DNA of 64,000 nucleotides from contig NZ_OVCN01000008.1 in the NCBI RefSeq assembly GCF_900406815.1, positions 1-64,000 on the forward strand. Direction: 5' to 3'. The notes under the pieces are model-generated. The model was given only the letters and a program-made list of their open reading frames with translations, did no database searches and was not told the DNA's origin. Origin of the DNA: Acinetobacter haemolyticus (lineage in GTDB: Bacteria > Pseudomonadota > Gammaproteobacteria > Pseudomonadales > Moraxellaceae). Position 1 is the first letter of the stretch, and each line of letters opens with the position of its first letter. The position numbers and the translations under genes are program-made. Below, one piece after another: positions 38,296-48,144 of this stretch.

Positions 38296-38366
38296 TGTCT
38301 AAAAAATACAAAAAGACTTCAAATTAAGTTTTAAATTTTATAACTCTTATCTCTATAGGGCCACAT

Positions 38367-38672
38367 ATGCAAAAAAAGAATCGTATCATCGCTTTGGTAC
38401 TCGCCATGTTTTTAGGTTTTTTTGGAATAGATCGTTTCTATCTCGGTAAAAAGACCTCTGGTATTTTAAAATTAATCACTTTTGGTGGCTTAGGTTTCTG
38501 GTGGTTTATTGATGCAACCTTACTCTTGCTTGATGCCTTCCTCTATTCCTTGGGCAAGGATACGGGTTTCGTCAAAGACGCTCAAAAAAATGATCTTCGC
38601 TACGGCCTTTCTGCTTACCGCTTAAAAAAATGGAAAGTTCGTACAGGACTGGTTTGCACAACCTTAAAGTAA
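38367..38672 (+). CDS. TM2 domain protein
   Basis: A 101-residue inner-membrane protein. Residues 1-65 form a TM2 domain: two spans joined by the conserved loop [33 protein letters not shown] with the DRFYLG motif. The C-terminal 35 residues are basic and cytoplasmic. The function of TM2 proteins in bacteria is not established. It is separate from dnaB by 177 bases that contain strong inverted repeats. Confidence 0.87.
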   Translation: MQKKNRIIALVLAMFLGFFGIDRFYLGKKTSGILKLITFGGLGFWWFIDATLLLLDAFLYSLGKDTGFVKDAQKNDLRYGLSAYRLKKWKVRTGLVCTTLK

Positions 38673-38695
38673 AACAATTCCTTTTTTCTTATATC

Positions 38696-38813
38696 GATCT
38701 GGCCAATCAGGAGGCAATAGCAGAAATGACTATCTATTATGCTATTGCACCACTTACACAATTTTCCCTGAATTAAATTGTCCAGATCAGCTTCAATTGG
38801 ATTAAGATAGTCA
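38696..38813 (+). promoter_or_regulatory. Three inverted repeats with pseudoknot topology upstream of dnaB
   Basis: P1: GATCTGGcCAAT (38696-38707) with ATTGtCCAGATC (38777-38788), 11 of 12 paired. P2, inside P1: GCAATAGCA (38714-38722) with TGCTATTGC (38740-38748), perfect. P3: TGACTATCT (38727-38735), lying in the P2 loop, with AGATAGTCA (38805-38813) outside P1, perfect. Together they would form an RNA pseudoknot 37 bases before the dnaB start. It matches no family I recognise. Confidence 0.6.
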
Positions 38814-38849
38814 CTCGGTTATGTTTCATCTTTTTTATTAGGTCTTGTT

Positions 38850-40295
38850 ATGTCACAGGCGAATGCCAATTTTACAAAAAATTCTCCAAACACAGAGAGT
38901 AAAGTGAGTGACTCAGGTCAACTAAAAGAATTCCGTACTCCTCCGCATAACCTTGCCATTGAGCAAGCAGTTTTAGCTGCACTAATGACTGTTGCCGAAT
39001 CTTTTGAACAAGTCAGTGACTTATTAAAAGAAAATGATTTCTATGCGACACGACATAAATATATCTACCGTGCGATTGAAAAACTCGCCCAAGAAAACTC
39101 GCCTTACGATGCAGTTTTAGTCAATGACTGGCTACTTAAGCAGAACCTCCTCGATGCGATTGGAGGTGAAGAATATTTGATGCAACTTATGGCGGACTCG
39201 CCTTCAAGTTTTTACAATCTTGAAACCTATGCCAATAAAATTAAAGAGTTTTCAACCCTTCGATCAATGATCAAGGTCAGTACGGATATTCTACAAAATG
39301 CCTATGACACGAAAGGTCGTCCAGTCAGTGAAATTCTTGATTTAGCAGAAACCAGTATTTTCTCTTTGGCCGAACAACACAATAACAATAAGAAAGATTC
39401 AGGTCCCAAGTCGATTAGCTCCGTTACCGCGGACGTCATCACTAAATTAGATGAACTTTCAAAGCTAGATGGCAACATTACAGGTTTAACTACAGGGTTT
39501 GTAGAACTAGATAATAAAACCTCAGGGATGCAAGCAGGTGACTTGATTATTGTTGCTGCTCGTCCATCTATGGGTAAAACCACTTTTGCCATGAACTTGG
39601 TTGAAAGTGTTTTGCAATACAACAGATTACCAGCGCTAGTGTTTTCTATGGAAATGCCAGCTGACTCTATCGCCATGCGTTTGATTTCTGCAATGGGTAA
39701 AGTTCATCAAGGACATTTACGTTCAGGCAATCTCGATGCCGATGAATGGACCAAGGTTACAGGCACAATTTTGCAGCTACAAGAAATGCATCTATATATT
39801 GATGACTCCTCTGCTCTGCCACCAACAGAACTTCGTGCTCGTGCGCGACGCATTGCCAAAATGCATGATGGAAAAATCGGTTGTATCATGGTCGATTACT
39901 TACAGTTGATGAAAGTCCCAGGCATGGGTGATAACCGTGTTGGTGAGATTTCAGAAATTTCTCGTAGCTTAAAAGCTTTGGCCAAAGAAATGAACTGTCC
40001 AGTGATTGCACTTTCACAGCTTAACCGTAGTTTGGAGAATCGACCAAACAAACGCCCAGTGATGTCAGATTTACGTGAATCAGGTGCAATTGAACAGGAT
40101 GCCGACTTAATCATGTTCATTTATCGTGATGAAGTCTATAACAAAGAGTCTAAAGAAGCTGGTACAGCCGAAATCATCATTGGTAAACAGCGTAACGGTC
40201 CGATTGGTAGCGTGCGCCTTGCCTTCGAAGGACAATATACTCGTTTTAGCAATCTCTCACCTGAGTTCTATGCTCAATATGATGATGAAGAATAA
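38850..40295 (+). CDS. dnaB: Replicative DNA helicase DnaB
   Basis: A 481-residue hexameric 5'-3' helicase at the replication fork. The N-terminal helical domain begins near residue 28 (RTPPHNLAIEQAVLAALM); the RecA-like ATPase has Walker A ARPSMGKTTFAMN (about residues 238-250), Walker B CIMVDYLQLM (about 343-352) and SDLRESGAIEQDAD. No intein is present. The first 25 residues are a polar extension. alr follows 63 bases on, as in many gammaproteobacteria. Confidence 0.97.
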   Translation: MSQANANFTKNSPNTESKVSDSGQLKEFRTPPHNLAIEQAVLAALMTVAESFEQVSDLLKENDFYATRHKYIYRAIEKLAQENSPYDAVLVNDWLLKQNLLDAIGGEEYLMQLMADSPSSFYNLETYANKIKEFSTLRSMIKVSTDILQNAYDTKGRPVSEILDLAETSIFSLAEQHNNNKKDSGPKSISSVTADVITKLDELSKLDGNITGLTTGFVELDNKTSGMQAGDLIIVAARPSMGKTTFAMNLVESVLQYNRLPALVFSMEMPADSIAMRLISAMGKVHQGHLRSGNLDADEWTKVTGTILQLQEMHLYIDDSSALPPTELRARARRIAKMHDGKIGCIMVDYLQLMKVPGMGDNRVGEISEISRSLKALAKEMNCPVIALSQLNRSLENRPNKRPVMSDLRESGAIEQDADLIMFIYRDEVYNKESKEAGTAEIIIGKQRNGPIGSVRLAFEGQYTRFSNLSPEFYAQYDDEE

Positions 40296-40358
40296 TTTTT
40301 ATCTTATTGATTAAAATTGCTTTTTATATTTTCAAGTCGTCCCAAAGGAGAAATCAGG

Positions 40359-41432
40359 GTGCGCCAAGCAACAGTTTATATTGACAGTACCGCACTGCAA
40401 TATAATTTAAACCGCGTTAAACAACTTGCTCCCAACTCGAAAATTGTCAGTATGGTTAAGGCCAATGCTTACGGACACGGAGTTAAAGACTGTTTAGCCG
40501 CCTTGGACGCCACGGATGCTTTCGGTGTTGCCTGCTTAGAAGAAGCCCTACAAATCAGGCAACTTGGATATAATCAACCGATCACTTTGATCGAAGGTGT
40601 ATTTTCAGTAGATGAAATGACGCATGTCATTGAACAAAAGCTTGAGTGTATTGTCCATCATGCCCAACAAGTCGAATGGCTGATCCAACATAAACAAGCT
40701 TACAATGCTTTAGGTTTGAAAGTCTGGGTAAAATTAAATAGCGGTATGAATCGGTTAGGCTTTAAAGTAGTTGAAATCATTGAGGTGATTCAGCGTTTAA
40801 AAGCCGACGGCTTTAACTGTGTATTGGCGATGCACTTTGCTAATGCTGATGTAGATCATCCGCTGAATGAACAGCAAATAGAACAATTTTTACAGGTTAA
40901 ACAGGCATGTGCACCGATTTTAGCCTCATGCTGCAATTCAGCGGCGATTTATAAATATCCCGAACTGCATTTTGATTTTGTCCGTCCTGGTATCATGCTG
41001 TACGGTGCTTCACCCTTTGCTTATAAGAATGTGCATGAACTCGATCTAAAGCCCGTAATGACCTTTAGTGCGGAAATCATCGCCTTAAATCAAATCCAGC
41101 AAGGTGAATGTGTTGGCTATGGTTCGACCTTTACAGCAAGCTGCCCTTCAAAAATTGCCATTGTTTCGATTGGCTATGGAGATGGCTATCCACGTGCTTA
41201 TCTGCAGCAGAATTTCGTTGCGATTGACCAGCAACTTGTCCCAGTCGTTGGTCGTGTCAGCATGGATATGATGGCGATTGATGTGACGCATATCAATGCT
41301 GAAATTGGCACCAAAGTTGAGCTTTGGGGAGCACATCGTCTAGTCGATGATGTTGCAACCGCTAATGGGACCATTGGTTATGAGTTACTTTGCCGCCTAA
41401 CTCAACGCCCCCAAAGAAAATTAGGTAACTAA
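40359..41432 (+). CDS. alr: Alanine racemase
   Basis: A 357-residue PLP enzyme making D-alanine for peptidoglycan. The PLP lysine is in VSMVKANAYGHG (about residue 34) and the catalytic Tyr in IGYGDGYPRAY (about 255). GTG start at 40359 behind AAAGGAG (40344-40350); the longer frame upstream would place this site inside the gene. Probably the biosynthetic Alr given its position after dnaB. Confidence 0.95.
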   Translation: MRQATVYIDSTALQYNLNRVKQLAPNSKIVSMVKANAYGHGVKDCLAALDATDAFGVACLEEALQIRQLGYNQPITLIEGVFSVDEMTHVIEQKLECIVHHAQQVEWLIQHKQAYNALGLKVWVKLNSGMNRLGFKVVEIIEVIQRLKADGFNCVLAMHFANADVDHPLNEQQIEQFLQVKQACAPILASCCNSAAIYKYPELHFDFVRPGIMLYGASPFAYKNVHELDLKPVMTFSAEIIALNQIQQGECVGYGSTFTASCPSKIAIVSIGYGDGYPRAYLQQNFVAIDQQLVPVVGRVSMDMMAIDVTHINAEIGTKVELWGAHRLVDDVATANGTIGYELLCRLTQRPQRKLGN

Positions 41433-41493
41433 ATCCTACTTGATCAACTTTTATGTTTTATCTCTAATACAGTTTTAGCTATTTAAATCCAGC

Positions 41494-41964
41494 ATGCTTA
41501 AACTGATTTACGACAACCCACTCTATAAAATGCCGGTACAGCAATTGGTTCTATTTTTAATACGAATTTCAATCGGCATTTTCTTCTTTACAACAGGTTT
41601 CAATAAACTTTTCGTTGAGAAAAATAAACTGATCATGCTGGAAACGATTACTGAGGCAGGTATTCCTTTTCCTGAAATCATGAGTAGCTTTGTTTCAGCA
41701 ACAGAAATGCTTGCCGGTTTATTTTTAATCATGGGTTTGTTGACTCAAATAAGCAGTATTTTATTATTTATTATATGTTTGACCGCTTTATATACCGTAG
41801 GTATTCACACCATCCCAAATGGCTTAGATGCGATAAGCTGGTTAAGTTGGTTTTTCTATGTGCCTGATCTGCTTTATATGTTACTTTTGGCTGTCTTAAT
41901 AAGCGCTCGACCAAGCATTTTATCATTCGACCGCTTACTCAGTAAAAAGCTAACAAGCTCATAG
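41494..41964 (+). CDS. DoxX-family membrane protein
   Basis: A 156-residue inner-membrane protein with four predicted spans. LIRISIGIFFFTTGFNKL near residue 25 and the ATEMLAGLFLIMGLLT segment match the DoxX family. Members of this family are variously linked to redox balance or to thiosulfate oxidation, but no specific role can be read here. It faces the Anbu gene; a small AT-rich hairpin (42003-42018) lies between them. Confidence 0.82.
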   Translation: MLKLIYDNPLYKMPVQQLVLFLIRISIGIFFFTTGFNKLFVEKNKLIMLETITEAGIPFPEIMSSFVSATEMLAGLFLIMGLLTQISSILLFIICLTALYTVGIHTIPNGLDAISWLSWFFYVPDLLYMLLLAVLISARPSILSFDRLLSKKLTSS

Positions 41965-42012
41965 TTTTACCATCCAAACTATGATCAATCATCACACAAA
42001 TTCTATAAGTAT

Positions 42013-42747
42013 TTATAGATCATAATCCGCTGTAGGCTTAGGCAACTCTTGTAAACCGCGGCGTAAGGTTTCATACCATTGCCTACTAATCTGGGTAAAG
42101 TAAGGATCATTTTCACTGATTCTTTTGCCCGTAGGTATTTTAAAGCTATCTTTATGGTAAACCAGGGCATCCAAAGGTAAACCGACTGAAACATTGGAGC
42201 GCAAGGTTGAATCAAATGAAATTAGTGCACAACGCAAAGCATCATCTAAAGGCATTTGATAATATAAGGCACGATCAAGAATCGGCTTACCATATTTACT
42301 TTCACCAATCTGAAAGTATGGCGTGTCGGTGGTTGCACAAATAAAATTACCCTGTGGATAGATATTATACAGTTGCATTTTATCACCCCGAATTTGACCC
42401 GCTACCAGAATACTGCAGGAATAATGCATCTGCTCGTGTGGATCCGTCGAGATATCACCTAACACTTTACGTAAGGTTTTACCGATTAATTCTGCCACTT
42501 CAAACATGGTATTGACTGTATTCAAATTGGGTTCTTGACGCAAAACCAAGGCATTTTTCAAATGCCCAATCACTGCTTGGGTCGTTGCCAAGTTACCTGA
42601 GGTTTGTAAGGCAATAAAGCGCTCACCCTCTACACCAAAGGTGTGAAGTTTCCGAAAAACAGAAATATGATCGACACCTGCATTGGTGCGCGTATCACTA
42701 ATCAGTACCAACCCCTGCTCTAATCTTAATGCACAACAATAAGTCAT
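42013..42747 (-). CDS. Anbu-type bacterial proteasome homologue
   Basis: A 244-residue Ntn-hydrolase related to HslV and proteasome beta subunits (predicted proteasome-type protease, Anbu/BPH). It starts MTYCCALRLEQG: removal of Met exposes the Thr nucleophile. ISDTRTNAG gives the Asp17 equivalent (counting from Thr1) and FRKLH a Lys at position 32, next to the usual Lys33. In many bacteria Anbu sits with transglutaminase-like, alpha-E and ATP-grasp genes; none is adjacent here. Known Anbu proteins form large rings and show weak or no protease activity. It is divergent from a WYL regulator. Confidence 0.87.
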   Translation of the reverse strand: MTYCCALRLEQGLVLISDTRTNAGVDHISVFRKLHTFGVEGERFIALQTSGNLATTQAVIGHLKNALVLRQEPNLNTVNTMFEVAELIGKTLRKVLGDISTDPHEQMHYSCSILVAGQIRGDKMQLYNIYPQGNFICATTDTPYFQIGESKYGKPILDRALYYQMPLDDALRCALISFDSTLRSNVSVGLPLDALVYHKDSFKIPTGKRISENDPYFTQISRQWYETLRRGLQELPKPTADYDL

Positions 42748-42856
42748 CTTTTTCTCTCTACATTTAACAAGTCAAAACCTAAACCGTAGATACCATTTAA
42801 ATGATTATTTCTTCCTCATATTTAAAATATTTAAATAAAAGCGTGTTCATTTCAGT

Positions 42857-42946
42857 CGTAAATACGTAATCTGGTGAGGATGGACTTGATAAATAGAGAT
42901 AGTTTTTTTATTGTGTTTGCTTTAGACCATTGAATTACGTATTACG
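42857..42946. promoter_or_regulatory. Inverted pair of CGTAA(A)TACGTAAT sites between Anbu and WYL genes
   Basis: CGTAAATACGTAAT at 42857-42870 recurs inverted at 42934-42946 as ATTACGTATTACG, whose complement differs by one missing A. Between them lies a likely promoter for the WYL gene. The second copy ends three bases before its start codon. This layout suggests autorepression with looping. Confidence 0.55.
42886..42914 (+). promoter_or_regulatory. Likely promoter of the WYL regulator
   Basis: TTGATA (42886-42891) and TATTGT (42909-42914) are 17 bases apart, 35 bases ahead of the start codon. Confidence 0.5.
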
Positions 42947-42949
42947 CTT

Positions 42950-43951
42950 ATGTCATCCGTACAAGAAAAAGAAACATCCAATAGCCTTTATCGCCAATGG
43001 CAAATTTTATCTCGCCTATCTACGGGAAAATGGATGGGTACTCGTGAATTACAAGAAATACTCGAGCGTGAAGGCATTGATATTAGCTTAAGAACGATCC
43101 AGCGAGATCTAAACCAGATTGCTCAACGTTTTCCGATTGAAAGTAATAAAACTGTACCCCAAGGCTGGCGCTGGCGTTCAGATGCGCCGATTCAGAGTTT
43201 ACCTCATATGACCAGCTCACAAGCTGTGACTTTTATGATGGTTGAAGAACATCTACGACATTTGCTACCGCCCAGTCTATTAGAAGAAATGACGCCTTGG
43301 TTTGATCTCGCTAAGCGAAGTCTTTCAACCCAAAATAATGTAAGACAGTGGATTAACCGTGTGCGTATTGTGCCTGCAAATCAACCTCTTATTCCTCCTG
43401 TTGTCGATAAGCAGGCTCAACAAGCTATTTATGAAGGCTTGTTACAAGATAAGCAAATTGAATGTGTTTACCGCGCGAGAACCAATCAAGGCGAAGATAA
43501 AACTTATATCCTAAATCCACTCGCTCTGGTTCAAAAAGGAGCTGTAATTTATTTAATCTGTACTCGAAATGATAAAACTGAGGTGCAAACCTTTGCTTTA
43601 CACCGTTTTAAAGCAGCCACGGTACTTGATAATCGTGCCCTACACCCCGTTAATTTCGATATCGATGATTATATTGACTCTGGTGCACTTGGTTTTAGAG
43701 TTGACTATAGTAAGCCAACAGAACAAATTTTGTTGAAGCTTACCATGACTGAAAGTACAGCCCAAAGCTTCTATGAAAGTCAATTAAGTAAAGATCAGAC
43801 GATTACCTCTATCGAAGAGAATATTGTTGAAGTGTCCGCAACTGTTCCATTTACCTCTCAGTTAGTATGGTGGCTCAGAAGTTTTGGCAAGAAACTTCTC
43901 AATATCGAACCCGCTGCTGTATATAATGCAGTAAAGGAAATTAGTGAATAA
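42950..43951 (+). CDS. WYL-domain transcriptional regulator
   Basis: A 333-residue regulator. Residues 10-75 form a winged helix (YRQWQILSRLSTGKWMGTRELQEIL and ISLRTIQRDLNQIAQRFPI). The WYL domain spans about 155-240, with NPLALVQKGAVIYLICTR (here IYL at the WYL position), and a C-terminal WCX-like domain spans about 250-330. WYL proteins sense ligands such as nucleic acids or nucleotides and often repress. No defence genes are near; the divergent neighbour is the Anbu gene. No clear ribosome site precedes the ATG. Confidence 0.85.
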   Translation: MSSVQEKETSNSLYRQWQILSRLSTGKWMGTRELQEILEREGIDISLRTIQRDLNQIAQRFPIESNKTVPQGWRWRSDAPIQSLPHMTSSQAVTFMMVEEHLRHLLPPSLLEEMTPWFDLAKRSLSTQNNVRQWINRVRIVPANQPLIPPVVDKQAQQAIYEGLLQDKQIECVYRARTNQGEDKTYILNPLALVQKGAVIYLICTRNDKTEVQTFALHRFKAATVLDNRALHPVNFDIDDYIDSGALGFRVDYSKPTEQILLKLTMTESTAQSFYESQLSKDQTITSIEENIVEVSATVPFTSQLVWWLRSFGKKLLNIEPAAVYNAVKEISE

Positions 43952-44061
43952 TCATAAATAAGTCTTTATCTAGACATAACATTCTATATAATGCTAGTGG
44001 GAAAATTATCAATAAATAAACACAGATAATTTATTAAAATATTTCGATTGGAAGAATTCAA

Positions 44062-45015
44062 ATGTATAACCCCAATAAATCTATAACTTTTCTTGGTCTC
44101 CTAACGACGATTTCATTTTTATCTGCCTGCGGTGGTAGCTCTACAAATCCTGATAGTAGTTACACCTCACCTAAAGTAATGAATGAAGTTAAAACTGATT
44201 TAAAGTTCTTAAATACATCTCTACCTTCTGCTCAATCAACAAATGTAGATACTCCTGTCTATCGCTATACTCAAATCTTTAACAAAGAAAATGATCAATT
44301 CAAAACAAGCTATCGATTAGAGTTTGATTTTGATATGGATGCAAATACGTTTTATCGCTTAGAAGCGGATTATGATACGTTAATTAATGCCACGCCAAAC
44401 TCAATCAAATTAAAGGAATATGAAAAAAGCGGTCAGAGCATAACTTTTAAAAAAGAATTTCAATGTTCACAAAATAACAATCCGTGCTCAAATATTGTCA
44501 ATTCAATCAATATGAAAACAGGCCAAGCTAAGCTTGATTTTAATAATCAATTGTTAACTAAATCATCTTGGGCAGATGGCCAGATCAATACCATTACGCT
44601 TGCAGGCTCTGTTGAAGGGTTTCTTACTGAAGCACCGACTAAGGTTCAATTACCAATGAGTCAAGCTCATGAGCTAAAGTGGTCAATAACTTCATCGACT
44701 CAAGATGGTTCAAAATTATTAAGCAACTATTATCAACTTAATTTTACAAATCATAATAAAATCGAATTATTTTTGGGAGATAGGACTCTCATTGAAGGCT
44801 CAGGAATTATTTCAATTCAAAATAATAAAGTTGAAAGTTTCTATTTTCAGCCTGCCTTATCTCCAAGTTTATTAGAAATTTCTTGTAGACCGACTGAGAC
44901 ACCATGCCAAAATACCTCCTACAACCCAAACAATTATGAAATTACTTTTAGTAATACTAAAGTGAATAGCCCTCTAGCAGGTATCAGCTATCTCAATGGT
45001 TCAACAGGATTATAA
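44062..45015 (+). CDS. Lipoprotein of unknown function
   Basis: A 317-residue predicted lipoprotein. The signal peptide ends in the lipobox LSAC (Cys about 23) followed by GGSS and a Ser/Thr-rich linker. The mature part has two closely spaced cysteine pairs (CSQNNNPC and CRPTETPC) and many beta-type segments, which suggests a periplasmic or surface beta-rich fold. I do not recognise the family. An 8-bp inverted repeat, AAATTATC/GATAATTT (44003-44032), lies in its promoter area. Confidence 0.78.
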   Translation: MYNPNKSITFLGLLTTISFLSACGGSSTNPDSSYTSPKVMNEVKTDLKFLNTSLPSAQSTNVDTPVYRYTQIFNKENDQFKTSYRLEFDFDMDANTFYRLEADYDTLINATPNSIKLKEYEKSGQSITFKKEFQCSQNNNPCSNIVNSINMKTGQAKLDFNNQLLTKSSWADGQINTITLAGSVEGFLTEAPTKVQLPMSQAHELKWSITSSTQDGSKLLSNYYQLNFTNHNKIELFLGDRTLIEGSGIISIQNNKVESFYFQPALSPSLLEISCRPTETPCQNTSYNPNNYEITFSNTKVNSPLAGISYLNGSTGL

Positions 45016-45018
45016 ATA

Positions 45019-45048
45019 AAAAAGAGAACCATCTGGTTCTCTTAGATT
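45019..45048 (+). terminator. Terminator of the lipoprotein gene
   Basis: AAGAGAACC (45023-45031) pairs perfectly with GGTTCTCTT (45036-45044) around ATCT. The U-tract is weak (TAGATTTATT). Confidence 0.7.
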
Positions 45049-45350
45049 TATTATAAATTTATGATTAAATTTTTAGGTTGTTCTTATTTTATTTAAAATA
45101 ATCAAACCAATTCTTTTCCCCCATGTGATCAGAATTGGTTTTTCCCTTTTCTATTAGTAAAATATGAATTAACATCGGCATGCTAGCTCATATCCATTGT
45201 AGCGAATCGTTTTTTTCGTCATGATTAAAAACCCTCTTCGTTTGAACGTAAAACAAATATAACGAGAATTTTTCAGTCTGTGAAATAACAAAGAACGCAA
45301 TAAAAATCTAATTATCTGCTAGAGATTTTAAATATATAAATCTATAAAAA

Positions 45351-45380
45351 TAAAAAAGCTCCCCTCTGGGAGCTTTTCAA
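45351..45380 (-). terminator. Terminator of purA
   Basis: AAAAGCTCCC (45354-45363) pairs with GGGAGCTTTT (45368-45377) around CTCT; a T-rich run follows on the minus strand. Confidence 0.9.
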
Positions 45381-45393
45381 TCATCCCATCAGT

Positions 45394-46728
<1,335 letters not shown>

Positions 46729-46773
46729 TCATGCTGTTAAAATTGGAAACCAAGTCGTCAAACAACTTAGCAA

Positions 46774-47940
46774 TTAAATTTTTTCAATAACCCACTGCCC
46801 ATTTTGAGACACCATTTGATGGGTCGCATATGGGACAGAGCTTAAATCATCATTACCTAATAATTGCACCACACGTAAACCTTGACTACGTGCAGCTACA
46901 ATTGCATTTAATAAATCTTGATCATTACCTTTTGGAGCGACAACAGTCTCAATTTCTACAAATTGTGTTGCACCTAAAGCATATAAATCACAACTAAATC
47001 CTGTCGCTGGACGCGCACGCCCAAAATGTTCACCGATACCATCATATCGACCACCTTGCGCAAGTGGTGCCGCACGATTTGGTGCATAAATGGCATACAT
47101 CAGACCGGTATGGTAGTGGTAACTACGTAACTCGATCACATCAATACCAATATCTAGATTCGGCCAGCGTGATTGAATTTGTGCAAATGTTGATTTCAAT
47201 GCATCAAAAGCATTTTTAAAATCTTCATCATTTAAAATATCTTGGCTTAAGTTATTTTCTAATGCATCTAGATCACTTGCATAACGACCTAATGCATAAA
47301 AATCAGCGCCCATCATTAAATCTTTAGTAAATTCTTCTAGTTCAGGTAATGCTTTACGCTGATATAAGTCTGAAAGTTCACTTTCAGTATTTTTATTTAA
47401 ACCAGCACGTTTTACCAAACTACGGAATAAGCCGACGTGTCCTAAGTCTAGATGAACACCTTCTAAACGTCGTGTATGTTTAAGCAAGCCTAACATCACA
47501 TCAATCATTTCAACATCAGCTTCAATGCTGTCATGACCGTACAACTCCGCACCCAACTGTAAAGGTGCACGCGTTGAATTAAAGTTTTGAGGTTTAGTAT
47601 GTAATACCGTGCCCGCATAACAATAACGAGCCACACCTTCAATTGGTCGAACATGAGCATCAATACGTGCAACTTGTGGTGTCATATCTGCACGAACACC
47701 AAGCAAACGACCAGATAGTTGATCAATCACTTTGAAAGTAACTAAATCTAAATCTTGACTGGATTCTGAAAGTGAAGACAACGATTCGATGTATTCAATA
47801 AATGGCGTATACACTAACTGATAACCTCGAACGGCGAGGAAATCTAAAGCTTCTCGGCGCAATGTTTCAACGACTTGCGCTTGTTCGGGCAATACATCTG
47901 CTACCCCATCAGGGAGCAACCATGTCTGTGAAATGGTCAT
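46774..47940 (-). CDS. hisZ: ATP phosphoribosyltransferase regulatory subunit
   Basis: A 388-residue paralogue of histidyl-tRNA synthetase that lacks the tRNA-binding domain and partners short-form HisG in the first step of histidine synthesis. LLPDGVADVLPEQA at the N-terminus and LVTFKVIDQLSGRLLGVRADMTPQVAR are family blocks; the class II motif 3 region is degenerate. hisZ upstream of purA is the common order in Pseudomonas and Acinetobacter. Confidence 0.95.
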   Translation of the reverse strand: MTISQTWLLPDGVADVLPEQAQVVETLRREALDFLAVRGYQLVYTPFIEYIESLSSLSESSQDLDLVTFKVIDQLSGRLLGVRADMTPQVARIDAHVRPIEGVARYCYAGTVLHTKPQNFNSTRAPLQLGAELYGHDSIEADVEMIDVMLGLLKHTRRLEGVHLDLGHVGLFRSLVKRAGLNKNTESELSDLYQRKALPELEEFTKDLMMGADFYALGRYASDLDALENNLSQDILNDEDFKNAFDALKSTFAQIQSRWPNLDIGIDVIELRSYHYHTGLMYAIYAPNRAAPLAQGGRYDGIGEHFGRARPATGFSCDLYALGATQFVEIETVVAPKGNDQDLLNAIVAARSQGLRVVQLLGNDDLSSVPYATHQMVSQNGQWVIEKI

Positions 47941-47993
47941 GTTCCAAACCTAAAATCTGTTCAACGTGGAGGCATCCACATAAAAAGCAACCA

Positions 47994-48024
47994 CATAAAA
48001 AAATCGGGTGAATGCCCGATTCAG
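47994..48024 (-). terminator. Terminator of the minus-strand lipoprotein gene
   Basis: ATCGGG (48003-48008) pairs with CCCGAT (48015-48020); on the minus strand seven T follow. It separates the lipoprotein from hisZ. Confidence 0.85.
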
Positions 48025-48144
48025 CGTAGTGTAGCATGAAGATTTACATGATGCACCTGAGAATTTGCATAAAAACTGCTTATTCCACATTATAGAAAAC
48101 AAACAGTTTTTATTTAATTAACCAATGATTTCAATAGATTATTA

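Larger units (their letters stand above)
45016..45393. other. 378-base gap between lipoprotein and purA
   Basis: No gene seen. It holds the lipoprotein terminator, a second perfect 11-bp inverted repeat AAACCAATTCT/AGAATTGGTTT (45105-45115, 45132-45142) followed by TTCCCTTTTC, and the purA terminator. The middle repeat could be a back-up terminator or the end of a short RNA starting after 45048; I saw no clear promoter for one. Confidence 0.5.

Noticed and set aside
42013..43951. Anbu plus WYL as a phage-defence system
   Set aside because: WYL regulators do occur in defence loci, but no nuclease, NTPase, cyclase or effector gene is nearby; the surroundings are housekeeping genes.
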